64,000 nucleotides of DNA from Chersky-840 sp035532735 (lineage in GTDB: Bacteria; Actinomycetota; Acidimicrobiia; Acidimicrobiales; UBA8190): positions 101,873 through 165,872 of the forward strand of contig DATKQM010000066.1 in assembly GCA_035532735.1 (NCBI GenBank), given 5' to 3'. The notes under the pieces were generated by a model. That model worked only from the letters and a program-made list of their open reading frames with translations, searched no databases and was not told where the DNA came from. Each line of letters begins with the position of its first letter. Position 1 is the first letter of the stretch. Shown piece after piece: positions 51,956 through 60,587 of this stretch. The translations under genes were made by a program, and so were the position numbers.

Positions 51956-52801
51956 ATGCTCCTCAAGGCACATTCGGGCTCGGCCGATGTCACACCAGTG
52001 AACGAGTCGCGTCCAGGGTCATCTCCCGGCCGGGCTCCTCGACGCCCCGGGGCTCCTCGTCCCCCCCGCCGCCCTCCCCACGCCGGGATTTCCCTCCCCC
52101 CCGAACCCATGGATCTCCTCCTGGGCAGGATTCGCGACCGCGACATCGTCGGAGAGCCCCAGCCGGGGCCCCACCCCGGCCAGGTGGGGCCACGGGCTGT
52201 GTCGGACCCGAGAACCCCGGGCCAGTCCGACGACCCGGAGTGGACCTTCCGCCCTGACCGGGCCCCCGATTCCAATTCGTCCTCCCCCCCCTATGACCCG
52301 AAGAAAGAGCCTCACGACACCTCCACCCGCCGTGGAGGGCGGGTAGCTCCGCGCGTCGGTGCGGTGGTCGTCGCGGCGGCACTCATCGCAGGTCTTCTGG
52401 CGGTGACACATGTCGGTCCCTTCCATTCGTCCCCGCCCGCCGCCGCCACTCCCACGTCGCCTTCGCCTCCCTCGTCCACGGGCGCTTCCACCAACATCCG
52501 TGGCGTCTGGAACACCCTCAACGCCTATGAAGGCGTCCTCTACCAAGCGACGATGCACATCAACTCGGAGAATGTCTCGACCGGAGCGTTCTCGGGCACC
52601 ATCACTTCGCCGGTCGGTGTCGAGACGATACGTGGCACGGTCCTGGGCACGACCATGATGTTCACCATCAACCTCGGGACAAGCACCCAGAAGGGCACCG
52701 CCGGCGTGTCCAAGACCGGGACCAAGACAAAGATCCAGGGGACATTCACCAACGCCAACGGGCAGCAGGGAACCATCATCGCCACCCGGACTTCGACTTA
52801 A
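51956..52801 (+). CDS. membrane-anchored secreted protein, unknown function
   Basis: Up to 281 residues from ATG 51956; ATG 52109 would give 230. The N-terminal part is Pro/Arg-rich and includes a run that faintly resembles DUF2510 (PGPHPGQVGP, then DDPEWTFRPD). One membrane helix (VGAVVVAAALIAGLLAV) is followed by a Pro/Ser/Thr linker and a beta-rich domain of about 105 residues (YQATMHINSENVSTGAFSGT, MMFTINLGTSTQKGTAGVSK). The start is uncertain because no ribosome-binding site is visible. The gene lies just downstream of the iron box. Its stop overlaps the stop of the convergent dioxygenase gene (TTAA). Confidence 0.55.
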   Translation: MLLKAHSGSADVTPVNESRPGSSPGRAPRRPGAPRPPRRPPHAGISLPPEPMDLLLGRIRDRDIVGEPQPGPHPGQVGPRAVSDPRTPGQSDDPEWTFRPDRAPDSNSSSPPYDPKKEPHDTSTRRGGRVAPRVGAVVVAAALIAGLLAVTHVGPFHSSPPAAATPTSPSPPSSTGASTNIRGVWNTLNAYEGVLYQATMHINSENVSTGAFSGTITSPVGVETIRGTVLGTTMMFTINLGTSTQKGTAGVSKTGTKTKIQGTFTNANGQQGTIIATRTST

Positions 52802-53628
52802 GGGCTCGACACCCCCACCGGCTTCTCCCCTTCGAGCGCCACCCGCAACATTCGCCTGCGATCGTTTCCGAAATCCAACAACGCGTAGTGCATCGTGCAT
52901 CGGTTGTCCCAGAAGGCGACGTCCCCGGCTTCCCAACGCCAGCGCACGAGTCGTTCGGGGGCGACGGCTGCCTCGAAGAGCAGCCTGAGCAACGTGTCGC
53001 TCTCGCGTCGGCGCAACCCGTCGATCTTGTCGGTGAAGAGCGGGTTCACGAAGACGCTGCGCGCACCGGTCTCGGGATGGACCCGGATCACAGGGTGTCG
53101 GGTGGCCGTACCCGCCGTGCGCCCCGCAGCCTCACCGCCGGTGCGATCGCGACCGGCGAAATAGCCTCCCGCCTTGGTCGGCGAATGCGTGGCCGTGAGC
53201 CCCTCGAGGAACATCCGCAGCGGCGACGACAACGCCTGGTAGGCATCGGCCATGTCGGCCCACATCGTGTCTCCACCCACGGGCGGGATCTCGACCGCAT
53301 GCAGGATCGCCCCCAGGGGCGGGCACTCCTGGAAGGTCAGATCGCTGTGCCAGACATCGGCGCGCGCCCCTTCTTCAGAATCGAGGGGGAGCACTTGGGG
53401 GTGTCCCTCCAAACTGGGCTCGACGGGGTGCGCCTCGGTCGGGGTCCCGAAACGGGTTGCTAGGGCCGTGAGCGAGGCGCCATCGAGCGATTGGCCCCGG
53501 AACCACACGACCTTGTGTCGAAGAAGCGCCTCCCTGATACCCCCGACGGTGGCGTCGTCCATCTCGGGTGTGAGCGCGACGTCTTCGACGACCGCCCCGA
53601 GGGCAGGGCTCACCGGGCGCGTATGCAC
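52798..53628 (-). CDS. TauD/TfdA-family Fe(II)/2-oxoglutarate dioxygenase
   Basis: A 276-residue oxygenase. Iron ligands are in VWHSDLTFQECPP (His-x-Asp) and FWDNRCTMHYALLDFG (distal His), with Arg residues downstream (NDRRRMLRVALEGE) for 2-oxoglutarate. The start RPVSPALGAVVEDVALTPEM and the gate VVWFRGQSLDGASLTALATR follow TauD. Members release sulfite from taurine or oxidise other acids; substrate is not evident here. GTG at 53628 is preceded within 20 bases by TATTAGGTTTGCC. This combines a -10-like TATTAG with a half iron box, so the mRNA may be nearly leaderless. Confidence 0.87.
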   Translation of the reverse strand: MHTRPVSPALGAVVEDVALTPEMDDATVGGIREALLRHKVVWFRGQSLDGASLTALATRFGTPTEAHPVEPSLEGHPQVLPLDSEEGARADVWHSDLTFQECPPLGAILHAVEIPPVGGDTMWADMADAYQALSSPLRMFLEGLTATHSPTKAGGYFAGRDRTGGEAAGRTAGTATRHPVIRVHPETGARSVFVNPLFTDKIDGLRRRESDTLLRLLFEAAVAPERLVRWRWEAGDVAFWDNRCTMHYALLDFGNDRRRMLRVALEGEKPVGVSSP

Positions 53629-53631
53629 GTC

Positions 53632-53642
53632 GGCAAACCTAA
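53632..53642 (-). promoter_or_regulatory. possible half iron box and -10 of the dioxygenase gene
   Basis: On the minus strand TTAGGTTTGCC matches 10 of the first 11 positions of the IdeR consensus; the second half is not conserved. TATTAG immediately overlaps it at a -10 position relative to the GTG at 53628. Much weaker than the site at 51866. Confidence 0.3.
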
Positions 53643-53646
53643 TAGG

Positions 53647-53940
53647 GATCGAAGCCCGGAGGCCGACGTCTCAGACGTCGTTCGCCGAACGGCTTCGGCG
53701 GCCGCGCCGCGAGGTGCCCAGAATTCCCACCCGGTTCAGCGGTAACGCCACCGTGACAGGACCTTCGGGAGTCTGCGCGGGCGGTTGATCACCGAAGGTC
53801 ACACAGGGATGTCCAGAGACCGACAGTGCATCGGACCGGTCGCGGGCTGTAAGGGTCACCGTCTCGAATCTCGTGTCGTCACTTGGAACCAGGCGTGGCC
53901 GTTGCTGTCGGTCAAGGAGGACGGTGCGCTGACCGCAACA
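53647..53940. other. intergenic, no gene recognised
   Basis: Contains a short palindrome-rich stretch (GACGTCTCAGACGTC near 53668) and a 62-codon minus-strand open frame without similarity or ribosome-binding site. I see no RNA gene. It separates the dioxygenase promoter from the cyclase remnant. Confidence 0.4.
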
Positions 53941-54075
53941 TGACCGTGCTCGTCGACACCGCCACGACCACCGCAGCCCGAGACGGCTTTGTGTTCCGGG
54001 CCGCCGGGCACCGGCTGCTCAAGGGCTTCGACGCGCCGATCGAGGTGTTCTCTTTGATGCGGCGTCGTTGTCGTG
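53941..54075 (+). pseudogene. remnant of a class III adenylate cyclase C-terminus
   Basis: About 45 codons read MTVLVDTATTTAARDG, FVFRAAGHRLLKGFDA and PIEVFSLMRR. This is the segment that follows the catalytic core of class III cyclases (VLVD...F.F...G.R.LKGFD.P.EVF.L). The catalytic core itself is missing upstream, and downstream the frame runs into low-similarity sequence before a stop. It is best read as a degraded 3' end. The intact cyclase at 36007-37140 is a different, more divergent member of the family. Confidence 0.6.
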
Positions 54076-54078
54076 ACC

Positions 54079-54108
54079 GGTTTCCCACGATTTCCCCTTT
54101 GGGAAACC
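54079..54108. repeat. 9-bp perfect inverted repeat upstream of the lipoprotein gene
   Basis: GGTTTCCCA and TGGGAAACC flank a 12-base spacer that itself contains TTTCCCC. A further TGGGAAAC occurs at about 54155. It lies about 80-105 bases before the lipoprotein start and just after the cyclase remnant, so it may be an operator or a transcript-end hairpin. Confidence 0.5.
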
Positions 54109-54184
54109 AGACAATTGCCGCTACGGTCACACCGGGCTGCGGCGGGCGCGTGCCCATGGGAAACGACCAGGGGGAAAACAGACC

Positions 54185-54808
54185 ATGTCCATGACACGCA
54201 AAGTTCGGTTGTCCCTGCTCGTCCCGCTCGGGATCGTGGCAGTCCTGGCCACGGCGTGCAGCTCGAGCCCCAGTGCGGCGCCGCCCACCACAACCCTCAC
54301 CCTGGCCAACGGTGAAGTCACCTGTACCAACATCACTGGCGCCTTGACGTTCTCCCCCCCGCTCACGACCAAAGGCGGGAGTGCCGAGTCCACCGCGATC
54401 ACCTTGACAGCCTCGGGCTGCACGACGACGGGCTCCAATGTGACCGCGGTCACGGGGGCAACCGAATCGACGACGATCACGAGTGCCACCAACTCCTGTA
54501 CCGGGTTGCTCACGTCGCGTGCCCTCACGATCAATATCGGCTGGAAACCCTCGACGATCCGACCGAGCGTCCTTACCTTCTCGGGGTACGCCGGGACCTC
54601 GAGTAGCGCCGGCGACGTCGGATTCGCCCTGCCTGACAAGGGCGGCAATGCCAAGGTCACCGGCTCGTTCTCAGGTGCCGATCACGGTTCGGGCTCCACC
54701 GCCACCGCCCTCTCCGACCAAACCGGGACACAGCTGCTCGCGGCGTGTGGTTCGACTGCCGGGCTGACATCGATCCAGGTGTCCTCGGGAACCATGACGT
54801 TGAAGTAA
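54185..54808 (+). CDS. predicted lipoprotein, unknown function
   Basis: A 207-residue exported protein. The signal peptide (MTRKVRLSLLVPLGIVAVLA) ends in a lipobox, LATACSSS, so the Cys should be lipidated. The mature part is rich in Thr, Ser, Gly and Ala and beta-type (LTLANGEVTCTNITGALTFS, VTAVTGATESTTITSATNSC, SSGTMTLK). It has four further Cys that could form two disulfides. The ATG at 54185 has GGGGGA upstream; an ATG two codons later is equivalent. No family is recognised, though similar Thr/Ser-rich lipoproteins are common in Acidimicrobiia. Confidence 0.7.
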   Translation: MSMTRKVRLSLLVPLGIVAVLATACSSSPSAAPPTTTLTLANGEVTCTNITGALTFSPPLTTKGGSAESTAITLTASGCTTTGSNVTAVTGATESTTITSATNSCTGLLTSRALTINIGWKPSTIRPSVLTFSGYAGTSSSAGDVGFALPDKGGNAKVTGSFSGADHGSGSTATALSDQTGTQLLAACGSTAGLTSIQVSSGTMTLK

Positions 54809-54891
54809 TGGGCTGTCTCTGGGGGCTCGGTGCGTTGTGACGCCGGTACACTGAGGGGCGGTTGTCGACCGAAGGTTGACTGGAAGGTGCC

Positions 54892-55197
54892 ATGAACCAA
54901 AGCCCCTCGACCCTCATGGCCGACGAGCTCGGAGCCCCCGGCGTGATCACTGACGAGGAGCTCACGGCGCTCGCTCTGGCTGCCGATTCCGATCAGCCTC
55001 TCGCCGACGACGCCGTTCCGCTCGCCGACTACCTCGTCGGCGCCTTCGACCCGCTCCCGGCGTGGTACATGGCGCCGGTCATGGCGCGTCATAGCGGCCG
55101 GCGCCGAAAGGCGATAATCATGACGGTTATCGGGGCCTTCTTGTTGATCGAGGCCTTCGGGCTGTGCAGCACGTACGGCCAATTCCCGTTTCACTGA
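54892..55197 (+). CDS. small C-tail-anchored membrane protein, unknown
   Basis: A 101-residue protein. The first about 55 residues are acidic and soluble (VITDEELTALALAADSDQPL and DDAVPLADYLVGAFDPLPAW). A short basic patch (RHSGRRRK) precedes a single helix (AIIMTVIGAFLLIEAFGLCS) near the C-terminus, which would place the acidic part in the cytoplasm. ATG at 54892 has GGAAGG six bases upstream. No homologous family is recognised. Confidence 0.6.
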   Translation: MNQSPSTLMADELGAPGVITDEELTALALAADSDQPLADDAVPLADYLVGAFDPLPAWYMAPVMARHSGRRRKAIIMTVIGAFLLIEAFGLCSTYGQFPFH

Positions 55198-55299
55198 TCG
55201 ATAGGCCCCGACCGGCGCCAGTCCTCGTCCTCCGGCACGGAGCCGACTTAGAGGTTTAAGGCCCTATTGCCGAAGTCGGCAACGCCCGATGGACTCAGT

Positions 55300-55638
55300 G
55301 TGACTCGAGCGAGAGTTCTCACCTTCCATGTCGGCTGCCATCGGCTTCTCGAAATGAGCGAAGCTCTCGACGCGGTCAGCGATCGCTGCAGGCAGCACCC
55401 TGACTTTGAAGGGCTCGTCTGCCTGCAGCACGACAGCGTCCTGCACCAGATCATCGTCATCACGCTGTGGGGTGGCCAGGGTCTCGAGGACACCCAAGCC
55501 GACTCTGAGTTGACCCAGCAACAGATCGCCACCACCACCGACCTCGGGGTGAGCAACATCTGCTACGAGGTCGTCCGACTCATACCCGGGTCTGTCGTCC
55601 ACGACGGTTTCTCGTTGACTCCTGCGCTCGCCTCTTGA
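55300..55638 (+). CDS. antibiotic biosynthesis monooxygenase-like (dimeric alpha/beta barrel) protein
   Basis: A 112-residue protein with the pattern of small ferredoxin-fold ABM proteins: strand RARVLTFHVGCHRL, helix MSEALDAVSDRCRQHPDFEG, the LVCLQHDSVLHQIIVITLWG strands with the conserved Trp, and a final strand ICYEVVRLIPGSV. No catalytic residue can be named, so it may be a monooxygenase, an isomerase-like protein or a stress-linked relative. GTG at 55300 starts the first strand; a TTG 11 codons earlier is possible. It is a single gene with about 180 non-coding bases downstream. Confidence 0.55.
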   Translation: MTRARVLTFHVGCHRLLEMSEALDAVSDRCRQHPDFEGLVCLQHDSVLHQIIVITLWGGQGLEDTQADSELTQQQIATTTDLGVSNICYEVVRLIPGSVVHDGFSLTPALAS

Positions 55639-55820
55639 CCTCCGCGAAGTCGAGGCGTCGGGTGGGTTCAAGGCAATCTGCCCGACCTCGGGCGTCGTTC
55701 AACCCTCGTGAGGTCAAGCAGCCCGGACCTCGGCACCCGACCAACGAAGGGCCACGCCGGGCAATCTAAACTCGCCGGACAGCTTCATTTCGGCCAGCAA
55801 CGACGACCCGGGGGACATGG

Positions 55821-57017
55821 GTGGCGGTCACGCGATCGGATCCGGTTGCAGAGTCTCCTTCCGACCTGCACTCTGGGTGGCAGCAATTCGGATTCGCCCC
55901 GTGGGTCGAACCTAGCTACCGCCGGCTTCGCCCCGTCCTGCCTCTCCTCGGGGTCTACGCCATGGTCCGGGCCGGCCTCTTGGTCGCCGACGCGCTGGCC
56001 GCGCATCTCACCTACGGCACCCACCCCGACGGACCCCTGACGGCCTGGGACGGGAATTGGTATCTGTCGTTGGCTGCCCACGGGTACCCTGCCGTGGCGC
56101 CGAGGGCCGGCGGGCACCTGACCTACGGTGCCGCCGGGTTCGAACCGCTGTTCCCCGCTCTGATCAGGGTGATGGAGGCGGCCGGGTTGACCGCCATACA
56201 GGCGGCACTGGTCGTGTCGATCATGGCAGGGGCGGTGTCGGTGATCCTCGTGTGGCGCCTAGCGACGGTGATCTTCGACGAACGGGTGGGAAGGATCGCC
56301 GCCATTCTCTTCATCGTGTTTCCCGGCATGGCCATCAGTTGGGGGATGACCTACAGCGAGTGCATCGGGCTGGCGCTGGTGGCGGGCTCTCTTCTCCTCA
56401 TGGTGAAGGAGCGATGGTTCTGGGGTGGCGTGATCGGTGCGTTGGCGACGACAACGAGCCCCATGGCCCTGCCTCTGGCGGTGGCGGCACTGGTCGCCGT
56501 GGTCCAGGCGATACGCCGACGCCAGGCACCTAGTGCGCTCATCGCGGTGGTCCTCATCCCGATGGGATTCCTGACCTATGTCGTCGCGCTCGGACTTCGC
56601 TATCACGACCTGTTGTACTGGTGGCATCTGCAACATCAGGCGTGGGGGGCGCGTGTCGACTTCGGCAAGTCTCTGCTCGTTCTCCTTGCCCACCCGTGGA
56701 CGGGTGGCTATCAGGGCAAGGGGTGGATGGAATGGGTCGGTGTGATCGTGGTCGTCGCCGCCATCGCAATCCTGGTTCGGTCCAAACTCCCCTCACCCCT
56801 CGTCTTCTATTGCATGGCGACATTTGCCCTCATGTTCGTGAGCAACAGTCTCGGATTCAAACCTCGGTTTCTCACGTGGGCATTTCCCACCCTCATCGCC
56901 GTCGCGGCTCTCACCCACCGGCGAGGTTGGCAACCGATCGCCATCGCTTTCGCATTCCTGATGCCCATCGTCTTCCTCGCCTACGCATGCTTCGGCGATT
57001 ACATGATCCAACCGTGA
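55821..57017 (+). CDS. PIG-V-like integral membrane mannosyltransferase
   Basis: A 398-residue GT-C fold enzyme with about nine membrane helices. The first extracytoplasmic loop has the motif LTAWDGNWYLSLAAHGYP, matching the W-D-x-x-W-Y...G-Y signature of PIG-V and of bacterial PIG-V-like mannosyltransferases. These use polyprenyl-phosphate mannose outside the membrane. FEPLFPALIRVMEAAG and WGMTYSECIGLALVAG are also typical. The acceptor is unknown. GTG start at 55821; the adjacent acyltransferase suggests a shared cell-surface glycan or glycolipid. Confidence 0.75.
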   Translation: MAVTRSDPVAESPSDLHSGWQQFGFAPWVEPSYRRLRPVLPLLGVYAMVRAGLLVADALAAHLTYGTHPDGPLTAWDGNWYLSLAAHGYPAVAPRAGGHLTYGAAGFEPLFPALIRVMEAAGLTAIQAALVVSIMAGAVSVILVWRLATVIFDERVGRIAAILFIVFPGMAISWGMTYSECIGLALVAGSLLLMVKERWFWGGVIGALATTTSPMALPLAVAALVAVVQAIRRRQAPSALIAVVLIPMGFLTYVVALGLRYHDLLYWWHLQHQAWGARVDFGKSLLVLLAHPWTGGYQGKGWMEWVGVIVVVAAIAILVRSKLPSPLVFYCMATFALMFVSNSLGFKPRFLTWAFPTLIAVAALTHRRGWQPIAIAFAFLMPIVFLAYACFGDYMIQP

Positions 57018-57090
57018 GGGGACCGGTGCAGTCGATGATCGAGGGTCGCGACGCGAGCATTGACTCTCGGCGGTGGGAGTCAGCCAAGGC

Positions 57091-59235
57091 ATGACAGAGA
57101 CTGACGCGCCCGTCGAAGAGCCGTCGCGCCCCATCGACCGGGCCCCTGTCCGTTTCCTGGCATCGGGTGACGAAGCCGGGACCGGCCCCGAGGACCGCTC
57201 GTTTCGGCCCGACGTCGAAGGGCTGCGGGCGGTGGCGGTGCTTCTGGTCGTGCTCTATCACGTGGGAATCCCCCACCTCGGTGGATATGTCGGCGTCGAC
57301 GTCTTCTTCGTGATCTCGGGCTACGTCATCACCGGCCTCCTGCTCCGGGAGCGGACCTCGACGCACAAGACCAGCCTCTTGGGGTTCTACGGACGGCGAT
57401 GCCGGAGGATCATCCCGGCCGCGGCGTTGGTCATCGTGGTCACCGTCGTGGCCAGCCGACTGCTGCTGGGTGTGATCACCGGTGAGCAGGTCGTGAGCGA
57501 CGCCCGCTGGGCCTCGATCTTCCTGGCCAACTTCCATTTCACGGCCACCGGTACCAATTACTTTCTGGCCCAGGGACCACCTTCACCGTTGCAGAGCTTT
57601 TGGTCACTGGCGGTGGAAGAGCAGTTCTACGTCGTGTATCCCACCATCTTCCTCGTCGTCGCAACCCTCGGTCGACGGCTGTCGCTGCGAGCCAAGCTCG
57701 GCGTGTTCCTCGCCGTGGTCGTGGTGACGTCACTGACATGGTCCATCGTCCAGACATCCTCCGACCCGACCGTCGCGTACTTCTCGCCTTTCACCCGTGC
57801 CTGGGAGCTGGCACTCGGGGCGCTGGTGGCGGTGGGAGCCGGGCAACTCCGTCGCCTGCCGGGCCCTCTTGCGGCCGTCGTGACCTGGATCGGACTGGCC
57901 GGCATCGTGGGGGCCGCCGTGGGATTTACGAACACCACGCCCTACCCGGGATCGTGGGTGGCGCTACCCGTCGTGGCCACAGCACTCGTCATCGCGGGAG
58001 GAACGGCCGCGCCGCGCCGGGGGGTCGAAGTGTTGTTGTCGCTCAGTCCCTTTCGTTGGATGGGACGCTGGTCGTACTCCCTGTATCTGTGGCATTGGCC
58101 GATCCTGATCATCGCCGCCCAATACGAAGGTCGTCGAACCCTTCCGGTGATCGACAACCTCTTCCTGGCGATGATCGCCTTGGGCTTGTCGATCCTCACC
58201 TACTTCTTCGTCGAAAACCCGATCCGCCACGCCCGATTGCTCACGCGCATTCGTTGGACCAGCCTCGGGCTCGGGGCAACCCTCACCGCCTTGTCCATCG
58301 GCATCATCACGGTGATCGTGCCCAACGCCACGGCGGTTGGGGCGGCGCGTTCGATTCCCGGGTCCGGCCTGGCCCCGGCGTCACAGGCCGCAGTGCAGAA
58401 GGCCGTGTCCGACGCCCGCCTGATCACAAGCGTCCCCGCGGACGTGACGCCGTCGTTGGCGTCGGCACCCAACGACTGGGGGGGCCGGCCCGCTGACGCC
58501 AAGGGATGCGAAGCCAAATTGGCGGCGACCTCGGTGCCGGCGTGTGTCTTCGGTGACCCACGGGGCCACCACACCATGGTGCTCTATGGCGACTCGCATG
58601 CGCTCATGTGGTTCGAGGCTCTCGACGCAGTGGCCAAACATGCACATTGGCGTCTTGTCGTGCTCGGGAAGGACTGGTGTCACGTGTCGCTCGTGGTGCG
58701 GACCAACCCCCCTGGCTTCGGAGTCCCGGGGGGTCGCTACACCCAATGTGACGCCTGGCACCGATTCGCCATCCAGCGGATCAACAAGGTCAACCCGGAC
58801 CTCTTGATCGTCACCGAGGAGCCCGGCGGCGAGCGGTACCCGACAGGAAAGATCACTCCCGGATTATGGGAGCAAGGCCTGGTCAAGGCGCTCGATGCCA
58901 TCACATCACCCAAAACACAAAAGGTTGTGCTCGGGAACATTCCCATCACAACTCATATCAACCCGAACTGCCTCGCACGACATGAGCACGACGTGCAGGC
59001 GTGCTCGGGCCTCCCGAACTTCTCCCACACAGCCATGAACAACGCCGAGAAGACCGCAGCAAGCGCTTCGGGAGCCCGCTACATCGACGTGATGCCATGG
59101 TTCTGCTCGACGACCTGCACAGACATCATCGACGACATCGTCGTGTACAAAGACAGTGACCACATCACCGCCACCTACAGCCGCTACCTTGAGAACGAGC
59201 TCTCCCTGGCCCTCGGGTTCGGCCCATTGCCATGA
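57091..59235 (+). CDS. acyltransferase 3 fused to SGNH domain (OafA/PatB-like O-acyltransferase)
   Basis: A 714-residue protein in two parts. Residues about 40-400 are an AT3 membrane domain of about ten helices with RPDVEGLRAVAVLLVVLYHV, VGVDVFFVISGYVITGLLLR, SFWSLAVEEQFYVVYP and YSLYLWHWPILII. The C-terminal extracytoplasmic SGNH domain has the catalytic Ser in MVLYGDSHALMW and the Asp/His pair in VYKDSDHITATYS. Such fusions O-acetylate surface polysaccharides, acetyl groups being handed from the AT3 part to the SGNH part. Several Cys residues lie in the SGNH region. The ATG at 57091 is used (GGGAG 11 bases upstream). Confidence 0.9.
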   Translation: MTETDAPVEEPSRPIDRAPVRFLASGDEAGTGPEDRSFRPDVEGLRAVAVLLVVLYHVGIPHLGGYVGVDVFFVISGYVITGLLLRERTSTHKTSLLGFYGRRCRRIIPAAALVIVVTVVASRLLLGVITGEQVVSDARWASIFLANFHFTATGTNYFLAQGPPSPLQSFWSLAVEEQFYVVYPTIFLVVATLGRRLSLRAKLGVFLAVVVVTSLTWSIVQTSSDPTVAYFSPFTRAWELALGALVAVGAGQLRRLPGPLAAVVTWIGLAGIVGAAVGFTNTTPYPGSWVALPVVATALVIAGGTAAPRRGVEVLLSLSPFRWMGRWSYSLYLWHWPILIIAAQYEGRRTLPVIDNLFLAMIALGLSILTYFFVENPIRHARLLTRIRWTSLGLGATLTALSIGIITVIVPNATAVGAARSIPGSGLAPASQAAVQKAVSDARLITSVPADVTPSLASAPNDWGGRPADAKGCEAKLAATSVPACVFGDPRGHHTMVLYGDSHALMWFEALDAVAKHAHWRLVVLGKDWCHVSLVVRTNPPGFGVPGGRYTQCDAWHRFAIQRINKVNPDLLIVTEEPGGERYPTGKITPGLWEQGLVKALDAITSPKTQKVVLGNIPITTHINPNCLARHEHDVQACSGLPNFSHTAMNNAEKTAASASGARYIDVMPWFCSTTCTDIIDDIVVYKDSDHITATYSRYLENELSLALGFGPLP

Positions 59236-59278
59236 TCCGCCTGCTCACTCGTGCCGGGATCGGACCCGCGTCCGACGG

Positions 59279-59947
59279 TCAGGAGATGCCTCTCGTGAGG
59301 ACCATACGGACCAGCTCCGTTCGCGATTCGATGCCCAGCTTGGCGAAGACATGATTCAAGTGACCCTCGATGGTGCGCACGCTGACTCCCATCCGTAGGG
59401 CGATGGTCCGGTTGGACAGGCCCTCGGCGACGAGCTCAGCGGTCTCTCTCTCCCTCCAGGTGAGGCGAGAAGCGTTCAACAGCTCCTCGTGTCCTTCGTT
59501 CCTGGCCCCTCGAGCCGACAACACGGGATCGAGGACTCGGGACCCTCTGCCTGCGGCTCGAACGGCGCCGATGAGCTTGTCTCGGGGCATGGTCTTCAAC
59601 AAGTACCCGGCAACTCCGGCTTCCCAGGCGTCGCGCACGAGCTCATCCTCATCATGGGCGGACAACATGACCACCCGTACATCGGGATGGGTGGTGATCA
59701 CCCGACGCGCCACATCGATCCCACTTTCGTCTCGTAGCCCCACATCGACGAGCAAGACGTCAGGCTCCAGTCGTCCGGTCAAGGCGAGTGCCTCAATCCC
59801 GTCCCCGGCCTCCCCGACAACAGTGATGTCCCTTGCCGTCTCGAGTACCTGACGAGTCCCGGTACGCACGACGGCATGATCATCGACAACCAACACGCGG
59901 AGCACATTGTTAGTGCCCACCTCATCCCATACCGTGGTGTCGACCAC
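59279..59947 (-). CDS. NarL/FixJ-type response regulator
   Basis: A 222-residue two-component regulator. The receiver domain has the acidic pair and start VLRVLVVDDHAVVRTGTRQV, phospho-acceptor Asp in PDVLLVDVGLRDESG, switch Ser in VVMLSAHDEDE and Lys in GYLLKTMPRD. The C-terminal LuxR helix-turn-helix is LTWRERETAELVAEGLSNRT followed by VSVRTIEGHLNHVFAKLGI. No histidine kinase gene is adjacent, so the partner lies elsewhere. The start is uncertain: residues 1-15 before the first strand are variable, and a TTG at the LRVLV strand is possible. Confidence 0.9.
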   Translation of the reverse strand: MVDTTVWDEVGTNNVLRVLVVDDHAVVRTGTRQVLETARDITVVGEAGDGIEALALTGRLEPDVLLVDVGLRDESGIDVARRVITTHPDVRVVMLSAHDEDELVRDAWEAGVAGYLLKTMPRDKLIGAVRAAGRGSRVLDPVLSARGARNEGHEELLNASRLTWRERETAELVAEGLSNRTIALRMGVSVRTIEGHLNHVFAKLGIESRTELVRMVLTRGIS

Positions 59948-60587
59948 GATTCGATGATATCGGTGTGTCGTTGCTACACCGTCGGCCTCTCGCTACAAGG
60001 AGCGTTCCCTCGGGCCCCTCTCTTTGTGTCCCGGATCGCCGGATTGCAGGTCTCAGGGCCACACCCGTTCGAGCACAAAGACAAGCAGTGAAACCACCTA
60101 CGTATGATCTCGGTCTCCCCCGGCGACTTGTCCCTGCCCATCTCCTCTTAGCGACAGCGCGAAGCACCGCCGACCCGTCTCGTTCACGAATGCCAGGAGG
60201 AAGGCGCCGGTGAGCCAGCGGAGTATCGGTGCAAGAGCTCAGAAGGCTTGCTCCGCGCCAATTTGCGGATTGGAGCGGCCGGTCCGTGTTCGACTCCCAC
60301 CCGGACGGCCCCTGGCGAAGTTGCCGAGTCACCGACACTTTCTCGGCCGGAGCCGGACTCGAGCACGTCGACGCTCCTTTCGAGACCCTGGGACATCGAA
60401 TCCTGGTCGCGGGCATCTCCAGGTTGATCCTCAATACCGCTCCGACGAAGGACGGGCACGTGCGGGTCGGGGCCCAATTCGTCAACCCGACTCTCGCCCG
60501 AGCAGTCCTATTTGGAGTCACGACAAGACCGGGACACTCATCTTTCTCTAGGGACAAGGTCCCTGACTCAGGGCTCCTGACCCTGAC
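59948..60587. other. gene-poor region, probably decayed DNA
   Basis: About 640 bases upstream of the response regulator. An open frame from 60229 (LRRLAPRQFADWSGRSVFDS, then AGAGLEHVDAPFETLGHRIL) has coding-like base usage but no recognised family. An AGGAGG followed by GTG at 60210 opens a different, Arg/Pro-rich frame that looks non-coding. An imperfect inverted repeat is at 60277-60310. I cannot support an intact gene here. Confidence 0.4.

Noticed and set aside
53671..53859. 62-codon minus-strand open frame
   Set aside because: No similarity, no ribosome-binding site and no conserved pattern visible.
60277..60310. tRNA-like T-loop (GTTCGACTC) with flanking complementary bases
   Set aside because: The T-stem does not pair in the tRNA register and no anticodon or acceptor arm can be drawn. 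It is at most an imperfect hairpin.
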